Shown here: piece after piece, positions 7,294 to 15,797 of the stretch
How the letters are laid out: each line of letters begins with the position of its first letter
Position numbering within the stretch: position 1 is the first letter of the stretch
Assembly (NCBI GenBank): GCA_947477885.1
Contig: CANJUD010000018.1
Location: 1 to 34,096 of the forward strand
DNA from: Bacteroidota bacterium
Lineage (GTDB): Bacteria; Bacteroidota; Bacteroidia; UKL13-3
Direction of reading: 5' to 3'
DNA length: 34,096 nucleotides
The notes under the pieces: model-generated
Told to the model about the DNA's origin: nothing
Seen by the model: only the letters and a program-made list of their open reading frames with translations
Database searches by the model: none
Position numbers and translations under genes: made by a program

Positions 7294-7644
7294 TTTAAAG
7301 CCAAAACAAATGCAAAAATAAATTGCTAATAGTGTTGTAGCCATCCCATTTTTAGTACGATTTAAAAGTAGATTTTTTATTCATGACATTTCATTTGCCT
7401 CAAAGGTATGCTAGGCAATACTTCTAAGATATTTTAGGGACTATTTTGTCCATTAACCCTAACTTTCGCTTCTAATTTATATATATTGTTTATGCTGCTT
7501 ATAAATTTAGACGTCGCTGCCATTGGTAATTTCTTTTATTAAACTATATGTTAATTGGGGTTAGGCTGCGCCACATTGCTAGGCGCATAGGCTCGCTGAC
7601 ACCTTGTTGCCAATTGATTTATATTATGTAAATTGGTACTAAGA
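7294..7644. other. Intergenic region right of the operon
   Basis: No gene is visible here. It contains the right arm of the 45-nt inverted repeat (7337-7381) and, near 7567-7590, a short GC-rich hairpin with TGCGCC/GGCGCA arms that stands out from the AT-rich surroundings. The frame through the repeat arm reads VVAIPFLVRFKSRFFIH before a nearby stop, which may be decayed coding DNA. Confidence 0.5.
7337..7381 (-). repeat. Right arm of 45-nt inverted repeat
   Basis: This is the partner of 502-546, identical at 41 of 45 positions after reverse complementation. It lies 44 bp after the last operon gene. Four substitutions are spread over one half of the arm, while the half containing CCATCCCATTTTTAGTACG is fully conserved. 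Confidence 0.75.
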
Positions 7645-8310
7645 TTAATCTTTAAGACAACGCACCGAAAAACCCTGTCCTTTATCGTCTGCGCCTACGC
7701 TCATGCCGCTAGCTAGGCCCACGAAGCGGGCAATATTATTTGCTGCGTCATCTGTAGAAGTCCACCAGCAGACACTGGTGCCCATATTGTTGAATTTGCC
7801 ATCATACCCTCGCGCACCGCCCGGAAGTCCTGAAAACCTACTTTCGTTGGTGCCATTATTATTATCTTTCCATCCATCTTTGCTTTTTATCATTTTTCCT
7901 GCCACCTCATCGTCTCCAAAATACTCTGTTAGTTTTGTCCACTCGTCATCAGTGGGGATATGCTGGCCCTTTGGTGCTATGCCACGAGCATCATTTACGG
8001 CGTGCCAGTTATATAGTTTGCCGTATTTGCTAGCGTTGGCGGTATCGTTGTTGTAATAGCACCATGCTGGCTGGCCTTTAGTGCCTGCTTTTATCCACTG
8101 CTCCTCTGTTTTTGCTTCAGGGATGGGGTCGCCGTTCCGAAATTTATCTACGTTCAGGTTCTGCGCTAGCCACACTTGCTTGCCAATGGTAACCTCAATA
8201 ATTGTTTCAGCAGTTTTGTGCTGTTTGCTGATGTGAGAGCTTTCCTTAAAACTTGATACTAGCAATGCGGTTAGTAGTGAAACACTTAAAATTAAACTTA
8301 CTTTTTTCAT
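7645..8310 (-). CDS. FISUMP-domain secreted protein
   Basis: The 221-residue product has an N-terminal signal peptide (MKKVSLILSVSLLTALLVSS) and one Fib_succ_major (FISUMP) domain covering most of the rest. Typical marks are IGKQVWLAQNLNVDKFRNGD, WCYYNND, YGKLYNWHAV, GWHIPTD-like GQHIPTDDEW, the GLPGGARGYDG segment, WWTSTD, and a terminal FSVRCLKD. FISUMP domains occur in surface or secreted proteins of Fibrobacteres and Bacteroidota; their role is not established. I chose the ATG at 8310 over an upstream one at 8346 because the upstream extension (rich in Lys) would spoil the signal peptide. A near-perfect promoter lies 93-123 bp upstream. It is transcribed away from the oxidative operon. 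Confidence 0.88.
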   Translation of the reverse strand: MKKVSLILSVSLLTALLVSSFKESSHISKQHKTAETIIEVTIGKQVWLAQNLNVDKFRNGDPIPEAKTEEQWIKAGTKGQPAWCYYNNDTANASKYGKLYNWHAVNDARGIAPKGQHIPTDDEWTKLTEYFGDDEVAGKMIKSKDGWKDNNNGTNESRFSGLPGGARGYDGKFNNMGTSVCWWTSTDDAANNIARFVGLASGMSVGADDKGQGFSVRCLKD

Positions 8311-8619
8311 TCTTACTTTTTTGTTTTTCTTTTTTATTGTTCTCATTGGTCAACATGCCCTAATATTTTGGCTGTATCTTTTTTGAAAATTATTATTCTC
8401 AACAAAATTATGGAAAAAAAATTAATGAATCAATTGCGTTTTATATTTGTGTGGTATCATTGTTTAAAAACTAACCTTTCGTACATTTATAGCTAGCCAC
8501 TTAAAACTTAGGGATCGCACTCCTAAAGTAATGCGGCTTTTTTTAATAAACAAAAGAAAGCAAAATAAAATGACTGTTTAATTAATGAACTATAAAAAAA
8601 TAATAGACGAAAGTCCCAG
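8311..8619. other. Intergenic region with promoter for FISUMP gene
   Basis: About 300 bp separate the FISUMP gene from the nuclease gene. Apart from the minus-strand promoter at 8403-8433 I see no gene. The remainder is AT-rich, with no clear terminator for the nuclease gene that ends at 8620. Confidence 0.5.
8403..8433 (-). promoter_or_regulatory. Promoter of the FISUMP gene
   Basis: Read on the minus strand this is TTG (8431-8433), 20 nt, then TAATTTTG (8403-8410), an exact fit to the Bacteroidota TTG-N19/21-TAnnTTTG promoter. Transcription would start near 8397, giving a leader of about 85 nt. Confidence 0.65.
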
Positions 8620-10008
8620 TTAAATATTTACACAATCTCCCCTATTTGGGATAAAAATATCCGAAACGCCATTCTTTTTTAACAAAACGCTCAATTCATT
8701 CATATTTCCTTCATCCCCATGAACCAAGCAGGTTTTGCGTGTTTTTGTGTTGTTTTCTGAAATGGCAAAACAAAGTCCATTTGCATCGGCATGAGAACTA
8801 AAAGCATCAGTGCTAGCAATACGGGCGTACACTGCCATTGGGCGACCTTTCACGGTAATTGTTTGTCTGCCTTGTAGCAAATCATGTCCTAAAGTTCCAG
8901 GAGAACAAAAGCCAGCAATCAATATAGTTGCATAATTATTGGAAATGTGATTGGCTATATGTGTCTGTATTCGCCCGCCCTCTACCATTCCTGCTGCGGA
9001 AACAATAACACAGGGTTCGAAATAATTATCAAGTAGAAAATTATCTGATTGGTCTTCTATAAGTTGAAGATTCGGGAAATTGAATAAATCATTAAAGCTA
9101 TGAGCAAACTCAGCAGTTTCGGCATTCAAATCGTTGCGGTAACTACTATAAATATTTGTACTTTTAATAGCTAATGGACTATCCACAAATACTTTCACAT
9201 CGGGCAACAAACCTTTTCTGGCCAGTTTATTAAGAGTGTAAACGATGGATTGGGTTCTACCAACTGAGAAAGCGGGTATAATAAGTTTACCTCTTTGTGT
9301 AACACAGGTACTCGTTACAAATTCTAACAATTCGGCTTCTGGGTCTATGTTTGGCCTATGGAGGCGGCCACCATAAGTGCTTTCACTAATTAATACATCA
9401 CATTCAGGAAGTGATTCTGGGTCTTTTAATAAGGGAGCATTTGCCCGGCCCCAATCACCAGTGAAAACCAAGGATTTTTCTTTCCCACCCTCATTAATTT
9501 TTAATTGAACGAATGCCGCTCCCAATAAATGTCCAGCTATTCCAAAAGTTAAAGTTACTCCGGGTGCAATTGCATATGGTTTATGGAAGGGCACTGTTTT
9601 AAACTGAGCGACAGTTTGTTTTACATTCTTTTCGGTATAAAGCGGTTTAGGAGTCTGTATTTTTTTACGACGGTTTTTACGGTAATCATGATCTTGAATA
9701 CGGGCACTGTCCAATAACAAATGGTAAGAAAGCTCAGATGTAGCTGGTGTGCAAATAATCCTACCTCCGAATCCTTGCCTTACTAAATTGGGCAAATTGC
9801 CGCTGTGGTCGATATGTGCATGGCTTAAAATAACTACATCAATACTAGCAGGGTCAAACGGAAATGAGTTAGGTGGGCTATAATGAAAATTCTTTTTTTG
9901 CTCGTAATCAAGACCGCAATCGAGCAGAATTTTATAGCCATTATCTAAGGTGAGAAGATGCATGCTGCCTGTTACTTGGCGAGCTGCACCACAAAAAGTT
10001 ATTTGCAT
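8620..10008 (-). CDS. MBL-fold beta-CASP RNA-processing exonuclease
   Basis: This 462-residue protein joins a metallo-beta-lactamase domain to a beta-CASP domain, as in CPSF73/Ysh1-like and TTHA0252-type ribonucleases. It starts MQITFCGAARQVTGS, shows the zinc motif H63xH65xD67H68 within LSHAHIDHSGNLP, then GHLLGAAFV and FTGDWGR. The beta-CASP part has PAFSVGRTQ and the three late motifs, including SAAGMVEGGRI and SSHADANGL, and ends with the VHGDEGNM segment and a short tail. Two Zn(II) ions are expected, with endo- or 5'-3' exonuclease action on RNA in the cytoplasm. Length matches the family. The gene stands alone in a run of minus-strand genes. Confidence 0.9.
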   Translation of the reverse strand: MQITFCGAARQVTGSMHLLTLDNGYKILLDCGLDYEQKKNFHYSPPNSFPFDPASIDVVILSHAHIDHSGNLPNLVRQGFGGRIICTPATSELSYHLLLDSARIQDHDYRKNRRKKIQTPKPLYTEKNVKQTVAQFKTVPFHKPYAIAPGVTLTFGIAGHLLGAAFVQLKINEGGKEKSLVFTGDWGRANAPLLKDPESLPECDVLISESTYGGRLHRPNIDPEAELLEFVTSTCVTQRGKLIIPAFSVGRTQSIVYTLNKLARKGLLPDVKVFVDSPLAIKSTNIYSSYRNDLNAETAEFAHSFNDLFNFPNLQLIEDQSDNFLLDNYFEPCVIVSAAGMVEGGRIQTHIANHISNNYATILIAGFCSPGTLGHDLLQGRQTITVKGRPMAVYARIASTDAFSSHADANGLCFAISENNTKTRKTCLVHGDEGNMNELSVLLKKNGVSDIFIPNRGDCVNI

Positions 10009-10058
10009 TTTTCGGACATTTGCCTCCCTCGCATCATCCCAGTTTGTATGGGGATAGC

Positions 10059-10916
10059 TTAAGGGTGGTTAATTATTATTTTATTAGTTTCTGTTTGCCC
10101 ATTTGTATACGTTATATATAATGTATAAAAACCGCTGGGCATATTATCGGTGGCAAGAGGGACCAAGCCTGATGCAAAGATACGGCTGTAAATGATTTTG
10201 CCTAACAAATCAACTATTTGAACATTTGCGGAATTTGCTAATTTTAAGTTCAATTCTTCATTTGCTGGGCAAGGAAACGAACTATGATTTTTTTTATTGT
10301 TAAAAGGTTCGAGAAATCCAGTACTTGTAGAAAAAGAAATTTCATCAACATAAAAAGATATATCTTTTTTGCCTAATGCATTACTGGGGTAGTCAAAAGC
10401 TATGTGGCATCGAGTTGGCATTGTGGTATCTGTATAGAAGATGGTAAATGCTTGCTCTACCCAACCTGATTGTGTATATCCAAATGTGCTGACACCGCTC
10501 CCCACTGGTTTCCAATTGCTATTAGTGTCTGATGCATATAATATAATAGTGGCCGTGGCACTGTTTCCCGGCTGGTCGAAACTAGCAAAAAACCGCAGAC
10601 TATTAGGGCGTCCTTTAAATGGAAAAGTATTCTGTAATGTTTCGTGGTCATATAGATTATTCGAGGAATCAATGACCATTTGTACACTATAACTACCTCG
10701 GGCAGCATAACTACTTTTGCGAACAATACCTGAATTTCCTAACATAAAAAGTGTATCAGTATTAGCAGCCGTCCATTTGCTGGGCAATTGATGTCCTTGA
10801 TTTAGCGTATCGAAATCTTGCCAATTTTCAAAGCCTGAATTTGGAACCAGTGTTTGGGCAAAAGATTGCATTGAAAAAAAATATATATATAATAATGATA
10901 AGTGGGAGCGAAACAT
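10059..10916 (-). CDS. Secreted protein with T9SS type A sorting domain
   Basis: The product has a signal peptide ending SMQSFAQ and then a carbohydrate-binding-like region starting LVPNSGFENWQ, a pattern of Bacteroidota jelly-roll surface modules. The last 70 residues form a type IX secretion C-terminal sorting domain: a FPCPANEELNLK strand, NVQIVDLLGKIIYS, and MPSGFYTLYITYTNG followed by KIIINHP. The protein should cross the outer membrane through the type IX system and be released or anchored at the surface. I chose the ATG at 10916 rather than a GTG at 10922. A TATCTTTG -7-like box sits immediately upstream (10922-10929), so the leader would be very short. The ligand is unknown. Confidence 0.85.
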   Translation of the reverse strand: MFRSHLSLLYIYFFSMQSFAQTLVPNSGFENWQDFDTLNQGHQLPSKWTAANTDTLFMLGNSGIVRKSSYAARGSYSVQMVIDSSNNLYDHETLQNTFPFKGRPNSLRFFASFDQPGNSATATIILYASDTNSNWKPVGSGVSTFGYTQSGWVEQAFTIFYTDTTMPTRCHIAFDYPSNALGKKDISFYVDEISFSTSTGFLEPFNNKKNHSSFPCPANEELNLKLANSANVQIVDLLGKIIYSRIFASGLVPLATDNMPSGFYTLYITYTNGQTETNKIIINHP

Positions 10917-10949
10917 GTTCACAAAGATAGTGTTTGGATTATATATATG

Positions 10950-11627
10950 CTAAAACTTGTCGCCCCATTGAAAGTAATTACCTGCTAAACGCTTTTGAGT
11001 ACAATTACTTCCGGCATTAAACATATAACCAAGGCCAATATTTACCCTACTTAAGCCATCAGGTTTCTTATTGATACTAACTCCATCAAGATAAGAATTG
11101 CTATTAATATAATAAGTATAATTTGAACGGAAAATAAACCTACCAAATACCATCTTAAAACCTGCACCAGCTCCAAACCAAAAATTATAACTTGAACCCG
11201 ATTTTTGTATATCTGGATCTACAGTTACCCAATTGTCTGCGGCATTTATTTTTTGTGCTCCTGCACTTAATAATATTAGGGGCGCAAAACCACTACCATT
11301 CATAGCAGGATGAAAATCGAAGAAATGAAACTCATTATAAATAGCAAATTCTTGGTACTTATTTGTAAAAGTTGCAGCAATGGGCATCATCGCATTGCCT
11401 TTGTTTTTACCACTGATGGTGCCAAAACCTATGCTTGCTCCAAATGCATTTTTGGGAGTTGTATATAACCCACCCACACTGTGTTGTCCTCCTTTCAATT
11501 GGTATGAATTATTATATTCTCCCTTATATAAATTTAAAGAATATGCGTAAGTCATTTCAAATAACTGAGCATGCGAATGCTTAATATAAATGAATTGAAA
11601 TAGCAACATATATATAATCTTTTTCAT
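10950..11627 (-). CDS. Putative outer-membrane beta-barrel protein
   Basis: The 225-residue protein has a signal peptide (MKKIIYMLLFQFIYIKHSHA) and alternating short hydrophobic/polar strands with glycine and aromatic residues, such as FGASIGFGTISG, FAIYNEFHFFDF, FWFGAGAGFKMVFG and VNIGLGYMFN. This is the usual appearance of small outer-membrane barrels or T9SS-associated PorT-like proteins, without a specific match that I can name. It is followed at 27 bp by the sorting-domain gene on the same strand, so the two may be co-transcribed. Function unknown; the barrel prediction rests on strand pattern only. Confidence 0.65.
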   Translation of the reverse strand: MKKIIYMLLFQFIYIKHSHAQLFEMTYAYSLNLYKGEYNNSYQLKGGQHSVGGLYTTPKNAFGASIGFGTISGKNKGNAMMPIAATFTNKYQEFAIYNEFHFFDFHPAMNGSGFAPLILLSAGAQKINAADNWVTVDPDIQKSGSSYNFWFGAGAGFKMVFGRFIFRSNYTYYINSNSYLDGVSINKKPDGLSRVNIGLGYMFNAGSNCTQKRLAGNYFQWGDKF

Positions 11628-11704
11628 CCCTATTCTAAGTTATTTCTGCCTTTCATCTTTCATCTTTCACCTTGCGTCATTAGTCTTTTGACTTTATACT
11701 ATCA

Positions 11705-12454
11705 TTACAATCCCAAAAAATAATCGTACCCCTCTTCCGCCCAAAAATCTGGTGGTTTTGTGTTGCTAAAAAATATACTTCCAATTCGTTTGATATGCTT
11801 CACTCCATATTTTACTGGAATTATCAAACGCAAGGGATAGCCTTGGTTCAAAGGTAAGACTTTACCATTCATTTCATAACAAAGAATTGTTTGTGGATGA
11901 ACCGCACTAGGCATATCTATTCCTACATAATATCCTTTATCAGGTGTTATCATACCTACATATTCCATTTGTATTTCATTATCAAGTTCATAATACTTTG
12001 CAAATTCCGAAAATTTTACACCTCCCCAATGGGTAATTTGGTTCCAACCTTCTACACATTTAAAATCAAAAACTATATCTGTTTTTGGTAGCTTTTTGAT
12101 ATCATCCAAGGTGATAAAAATTGTATCCCCTGTTTTGCGAACCACTTTTAATTTCCAGTTTGCATCGAGTGGCGTTTCTATGCCATCCCACCCATTTACA
12201 CGCACCTTTTTTTCAGCCTTTTGCAAGGGGTAAGTTTTCACTAAATGCTCTTGACTTACTAAGGGTTTAAATATTTTCTCATTTTGGATTAATACTTTTC
12301 GCAGCGGTTTCAAAGCTCCGTGCTCTTCCGGTTGGGCGTATAGCCATTTCCAAAAACAATAAGCCAAGCCCATCATTACAAAGAAAACTACAAAAGATAA
12401 TATTGTTCTATTCCTTACTTTTTTCGTGTTCCAGATTTGCTCTTTTATGGTCAT
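11705..12454 (-). CDS. Sulfite-oxidase-like molybdopterin oxidoreductase
   Basis: This 249-residue protein has one N-terminal membrane helix (about 19-36) and a sulfite oxidase-fold molybdopterin domain in the periplasm. The probable molybdenum ligand is Cys133 in FDFKCVEGWNQITHWGGV, which matches the conserved C-x-E-G-W of the SUOX/YedY group. The YVGIDMPSAVHPQTILCYEMNG and GYPLRLIIPVKYGVK segments are also typical. It overlaps the preceding cytochrome b gene by 47 bp in another frame; the pair resembles MsrP-MsrQ in logic (a periplasmic molybdoenzyme with a membrane heme partner), though the cytochrome is of a different type. The substrate is not predictable. No Tat signal with twin arginine is seen, and the long membrane anchor replaces a cleavable leader. 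Confidence 0.85.
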   Translation of the reverse strand: MTIKEQIWNTKKVRNRTILSFVVFFVMMGLAYCFWKWLYAQPEEHGALKPLRKVLIQNEKIFKPLVSQEHLVKTYPLQKAEKKVRVNGWDGIETPLDANWKLKVVRKTGDTIFITLDDIKKLPKTDIVFDFKCVEGWNQITHWGGVKFSEFAKYYELDNEIQMEYVGMITPDKGYYVGIDMPSAVHPQTILCYEMNGKVLPLNQGYPLRLIIPVKYGVKHIKRIGSIFFSNTKPPDFWAEEGYDYFLGL

Positions 12455-13115
12455 TGGATTCTATCTTTTTTGTTTCAAAACCTGTAATCATTGAACTGAA
12501 GTTTTTCCATCCTGCTAGTATAACTTGCATAATATGAACTAAAAAAAACAAGGCAAACAATATTGTTATAACAAAATGCTCAATACGTGCAGCCTCATAC
12601 CCGCCGCAGGTTGCACACAACCAATTTAGCTGAGCAGGTTTATATATTGCCAAGCCTGTTACTATCATAAAAAATCCCAATATAATTACACCTGTATATG
12701 CAATACGTTGTGCGGCATTATATTTCTTTTGGGGTGGTAATCCTTTTCTTATGTGCAAATCGTGGAGCAAAACCAGCCATGCTTCTTTTAAAGCACGACG
12801 GTGCGGAAATAGGAGTTTGTACTCTTTCGAAAAGATTAAATATAGGAAATATATAACACCATTAATAGTAAACAACCACATAAAAGCAAAGTGTAACGAC
12901 ATTCCTTCAGCCAATCTGCGACGCATGCCTATAGCATCATAAAACCATTCTGGAAAAAATGTTATAGTAGTAAAACCTAAATCTAATTTGTATACGCGGT
13001 TAGCATAATATATAAGTAACCCACTCCATATCATTACTGCTAATAGTGGGAAATTCACCCAGTGCAGCCAGCGTATGGCAAGTGAGTGTTTGTGTATTAC
13101 TTTTTTATTTTCCAA
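12408..13115 (-). CDS. Membrane cytochrome b subunit
   Basis: The 235-residue integral protein has four to five hydrophobic helices and begins HSLAIRWLHWVNFPLLAVMIWSG, the signature of the cytochrome b561/NrfD-like Ni/Fe-hydrogenase and thiosulfate-reductase cytochrome b family. Candidate heme ligands are His in the first helix (WLHW), His near MSLHFAFMW, and His in IEHFVITI and FLVHIMQ. A CATCGG motif lies in the loop before the fourth helix; it is not a heme-c site because no His follows. It likely passes electrons between the quinone pool and the molybdopterin protein encoded directly downstream, whose start lies inside this gene (47-bp overlap), implying coupled translation. Confidence 0.85.
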   Translation of the reverse strand: MENKKVIHKHSLAIRWLHWVNFPLLAVMIWSGLLIYYANRVYKLDLGFTTITFFPEWFYDAIGMRRRLAEGMSLHFAFMWLFTINGVIYFLYLIFSKEYKLLFPHRRALKEAWLVLLHDLHIRKGLPPQKKYNAAQRIAYTGVIILGFFMIVTGLAIYKPAQLNWLCATCGGYEAARIEHFVITILFALFFLVHIMQVILAGWKNFSSMITGFETKKIESNDHKRANLEHEKSKE

Positions 13116-13130
13116 ATATATAAAATCTAT

Positions 13131-14375
13131 TTATTTGGCAGGCACAAACCATTTCTTTTTGAACTTATACATACGCCTCCACTTCACATGTTTCAATTTG
13201 CTCATTTCTCTGGTGCAGATCATTTTTTCACCCTTTTTATTATAATATGTTGCGGTTACTGTTTGTATATCCAAACATCTAGGTGGGAAATAGAATTTAT
13301 TTGATTTAATTTTTTGAGCTTTGATATTATGCATGCCATTTTCGATAACTATATCAATATTGTTATTTGCTGATTTAGGTATTTTAAATGTATTGTTTTC
13401 GAATTTTAAATTCCCTTTACCAGCGGGGTATCTCATCATGCCTTTTATTTTATCACAATTTAGTCCTCCCAATCTCATGGTAGGAAATGTATAATACATT
13501 TTTGCGGGTGCAAATTTTACAGGCATTTTTTTAGCGACATCACCTGTAGTATCAAATCCAATTGGTGTGCTATTAATATCCCAAGTTGTTTGCTCAGGCA
13601 AGGTATTAGAATCCGCATTAAATAACTGCATCTCGGGGTCAATTGAATTTGTTGGAAATGCAATATCAATTGGGCAGTTAGGTTGAATTTCCTTTCCTTT
13701 ATAAGTTGCCTTAATAAATGCCATCCCACCTGATATTAAGCAACGACCATCGGTAGTAACGGTGCGAATTCCAGAAGCTTGGATAGATTGTTGATCGAAA
13801 AATTCTTTAAACTCCCATTTAATATCTTTGTAATCGATTGGAGCAAACGCACAGTCCTTCATCATAATCACGATGCCTTTGGGGCCAACTATTACAGTAT
13901 CTTTTGCACGAGGTGGTTCTACTTTTAGTACAACTACAGAATCTGAAGATCCTTTCTTCTTGGCATTTTTATCTTCATACTTATATACAATTTCAACACG
14001 ACGGTTGAGTCTTCTTCCTATCACCGTTTTATTATCATACTTGGGTTCTTTTCTACCAAAGCCTTTTTTCTTTTCTATATATTTAACCTCGATTCCTTTT
14101 GAAACTAAATATTTCAAAACGGTATTTACACGTTTTTCTGATAGTTCCTTGTTCAATTTATCGGAACCGCGAACATCGGTATGCCCATAAACATCAATAT
14201 CAGCAATCTTCAAATCAATAAATACTTTGCATATACTATCTAGTTTCTGTTTGCCAATTTTGCCTAGGTCTGATTTGTTCGTTTTGAAATAAACGAATAT
14301 GCTTTCTGTTTTCATTTGCGCATGTAAGCTACAAACAAATAAGAACATTGGAAGTATTATAATGTATTTTTTCAT
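13131..14375 (-). CDS. OmpA-family peptidoglycan-binding protein
   Basis: The 414-residue protein has a signal peptide ending near SLHAQ and then, unusually, the OmpA C-terminal domain at its N-terminal side (about residues 25-135): YFKTNKSDLG, VYGHTDVRGSDKLNKELSEKR, and IGRRLNRRVEIVYKYE. The Asp and Arg that hold diaminopimelate (HTD...R) are present. The following 270 residues are unrecognised, with repeated short strands and several Lys-rich stretches, and may form a beta-sandwich surface module. It should anchor in the periplasm by binding peptidoglycan. It is 15 bp before the TlpA-like gene on the same strand (TlpA-like first, this second), so an operon is likely. Confidence 0.8.
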   Translation of the reverse strand: MKKYIIILPMFLFVCSLHAQMKTESIFVYFKTNKSDLGKIGKQKLDSICKVFIDLKIADIDVYGHTDVRGSDKLNKELSEKRVNTVLKYLVSKGIEVKYIEKKKGFGRKEPKYDNKTVIGRRLNRRVEIVYKYEDKNAKKKGSSDSVVVLKVEPPRAKDTVIVGPKGIVIMMKDCAFAPIDYKDIKWEFKEFFDQQSIQASGIRTVTTDGRCLISGGMAFIKATYKGKEIQPNCPIDIAFPTNSIDPEMQLFNADSNTLPEQTTWDINSTPIGFDTTGDVAKKMPVKFAPAKMYYTFPTMRLGGLNCDKIKGMMRYPAGKGNLKFENNTFKIPKSANNNIDIVIENGMHNIKAQKIKSNKFYFPPRCLDIQTVTATYYNKKGEKMICTREMSKLKHVKWRRMYKFKKKWFVPAK

Positions 14376-14389
14376 ACTGCAAAATTAAA

Positions 14390-15610
14390 TCATTCATTTA
14401 ATAAGCCATCAACAAGTTGTCCAAACTCTTTTTTGTATCTTTCATAATACTCACCAGTTCCTGGGCCATAAAAACCCGTATCAATTTTTCTAATATTTCC
14501 TTTCTTATCAATTATTAACGTGGTTGGGAACATTTTTATTTTGGTTATTTGTGGCAGTGTTTTTTCAGTTCGCATGGTATCGCTTACAGCTACTCCTGTT
14601 ATTAGCAATTCATAAGAAACTTTTAATCTATCTTTTAATTTCCTGACATTTTTAAGTGAGCGGCCTATATCTGCACTGTACTCATATGCAAGGCCAATCA
14701 CTTCAACTCCTCGGTCTTTATTCTTATTATAATATTCTGTTAAGAACACTGTTTCATCAATACAATTGGGGCACCACGAACCCAAAATTTGTACAATTAC
14801 AACTCGGTCTTTGTAATGTTTATCGGCAATGGATACAGGAATTCCTTTTGTGTTTTTAAATGAGAAATTTAGTTTGCCCGCATTGGGTTTTACAAATGCT
14901 GCTGACAATTCTGGATGTGGTGAAGCACTGCTATCTCTGCTAGCAGCCCATGTTTCTTTATATACATCGCCTGAATAAAAATGTCCATCTGCAATTGTAT
15001 TTGAATCTTTTATTCTGCCATAAAAAAATAAAGCACGGGCACCATCAAATGAATATAAATATATCTTTTCATTATCTACTGCCCCCGATAAGTACCGATA
15101 ATCTCCCGTTGGTGTGAGAAAAGTTCCAGTAATATATATTCCGTACTGTGTAAATATTCCTACAGCGGGCGATTTTACTTTTTCTGCATCAGTAAACTCC
15201 ACTTTCCACATACCCGTAACTCCTTGGTTTAACAATAATCTGGGATCATAACTTGTATATACTCCGCGTTTATTTGCCACAAAGGGCATCACCATATTTT
15301 TGTTGCGAGTTGCTTTGCCCCAAGCTCCTTGAATTTTATTGCTATCTATAATTTTTAGTTTGAACTGTGATTCATATATCGGCATATACACAAACAAAGA
15401 ATCTCCTTTAGTTATGATATCATCCACCATTATTTTTTCCTCTCCATTTATAATATACCAAACGGTTTTGCCTGATTGAGTAACCACATCAAAATCAAAA
15501 CCTATATCGTTACCATCTGCACGCAGCAAAGTTCCTCTGTATTCCCCAGGTTTTTGTGCAATACAAATATTTATATATAATATCAGAAAAAAAACTAGCG
15601 TATATTTCAT
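14390..15610 (-). CDS. TlpA/ResA-like thioredoxin-fold secreted protein
   Basis: From the ATG at 15610 (a GTG/ATG upstream would give a poorer leader) the product is about 406 residues with a signal peptide MKYTLVFFLILYINICIAQ. The first 250 residues are beta-rich and unrecognised. The last 160 form a thioredoxin-like domain with the active site SWCPNC in VVIVQILGSWCPNCIDE, and the cis-Pro region FPTTLIIDKKGNIRKI. Such periplasmic proteins of Bacteroidota reduce or exchange disulfides, including apocytochrome c. The two active cysteines are both present. It starts the minus-strand pair with the OmpA-family gene. The specific partner is not known. Confidence 0.85.
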   Translation of the reverse strand: MKYTLVFFLILYINICIAQKPGEYRGTLLRADGNDIGFDFDVVTQSGKTVWYIINGEEKIMVDDIITKGDSLFVYMPIYESQFKLKIIDSNKIQGAWGKATRNKNMVMPFVANKRGVYTSYDPRLLLNQGVTGMWKVEFTDAEKVKSPAVGIFTQYGIYITGTFLTPTGDYRYLSGAVDNEKIYLYSFDGARALFFYGRIKDSNTIADGHFYSGDVYKETWAASRDSSASPHPELSAAFVKPNAGKLNFSFKNTKGIPVSIADKHYKDRVVIVQILGSWCPNCIDETVFLTEYYNKNKDRGVEVIGLAYEYSADIGRSLKNVRKLKDRLKVSYELLITGVAVSDTMRTEKTLPQITKIKMFPTTLIIDKKGNIRKIDTGFYGPGTGEYYERYKKEFGQLVDGLLNE

Positions 15611-15771
15611 AGTGCAATGATACGAAAAATTCAGCATGTTTAAAATACGTTAGCCCCTCTAAATCTCTACTGAGGGGAGACTTAATTGTACAAACACTTT
15701 GTTTTAAATTAAATTATGAACGCTTCACAATGTACAACTTAATGAAATTCCGCTATTTCACTGTTGAACCT

Positions 15772-15779
15772 TAACTTTG
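15772..15779 (+). promoter_or_regulatory. -7 box for ftcD-purB
   Basis: TAACTTTG is an exact TAnnTTTG match 18 nt before the ftcD start codon, so the transcript would have a leader of roughly 10 nt. No TTG is seen at the ideal upstream spacing. Confidence 0.5.
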
Positions 15780-15797
15780 TAGCCTATTACCCAAAGT

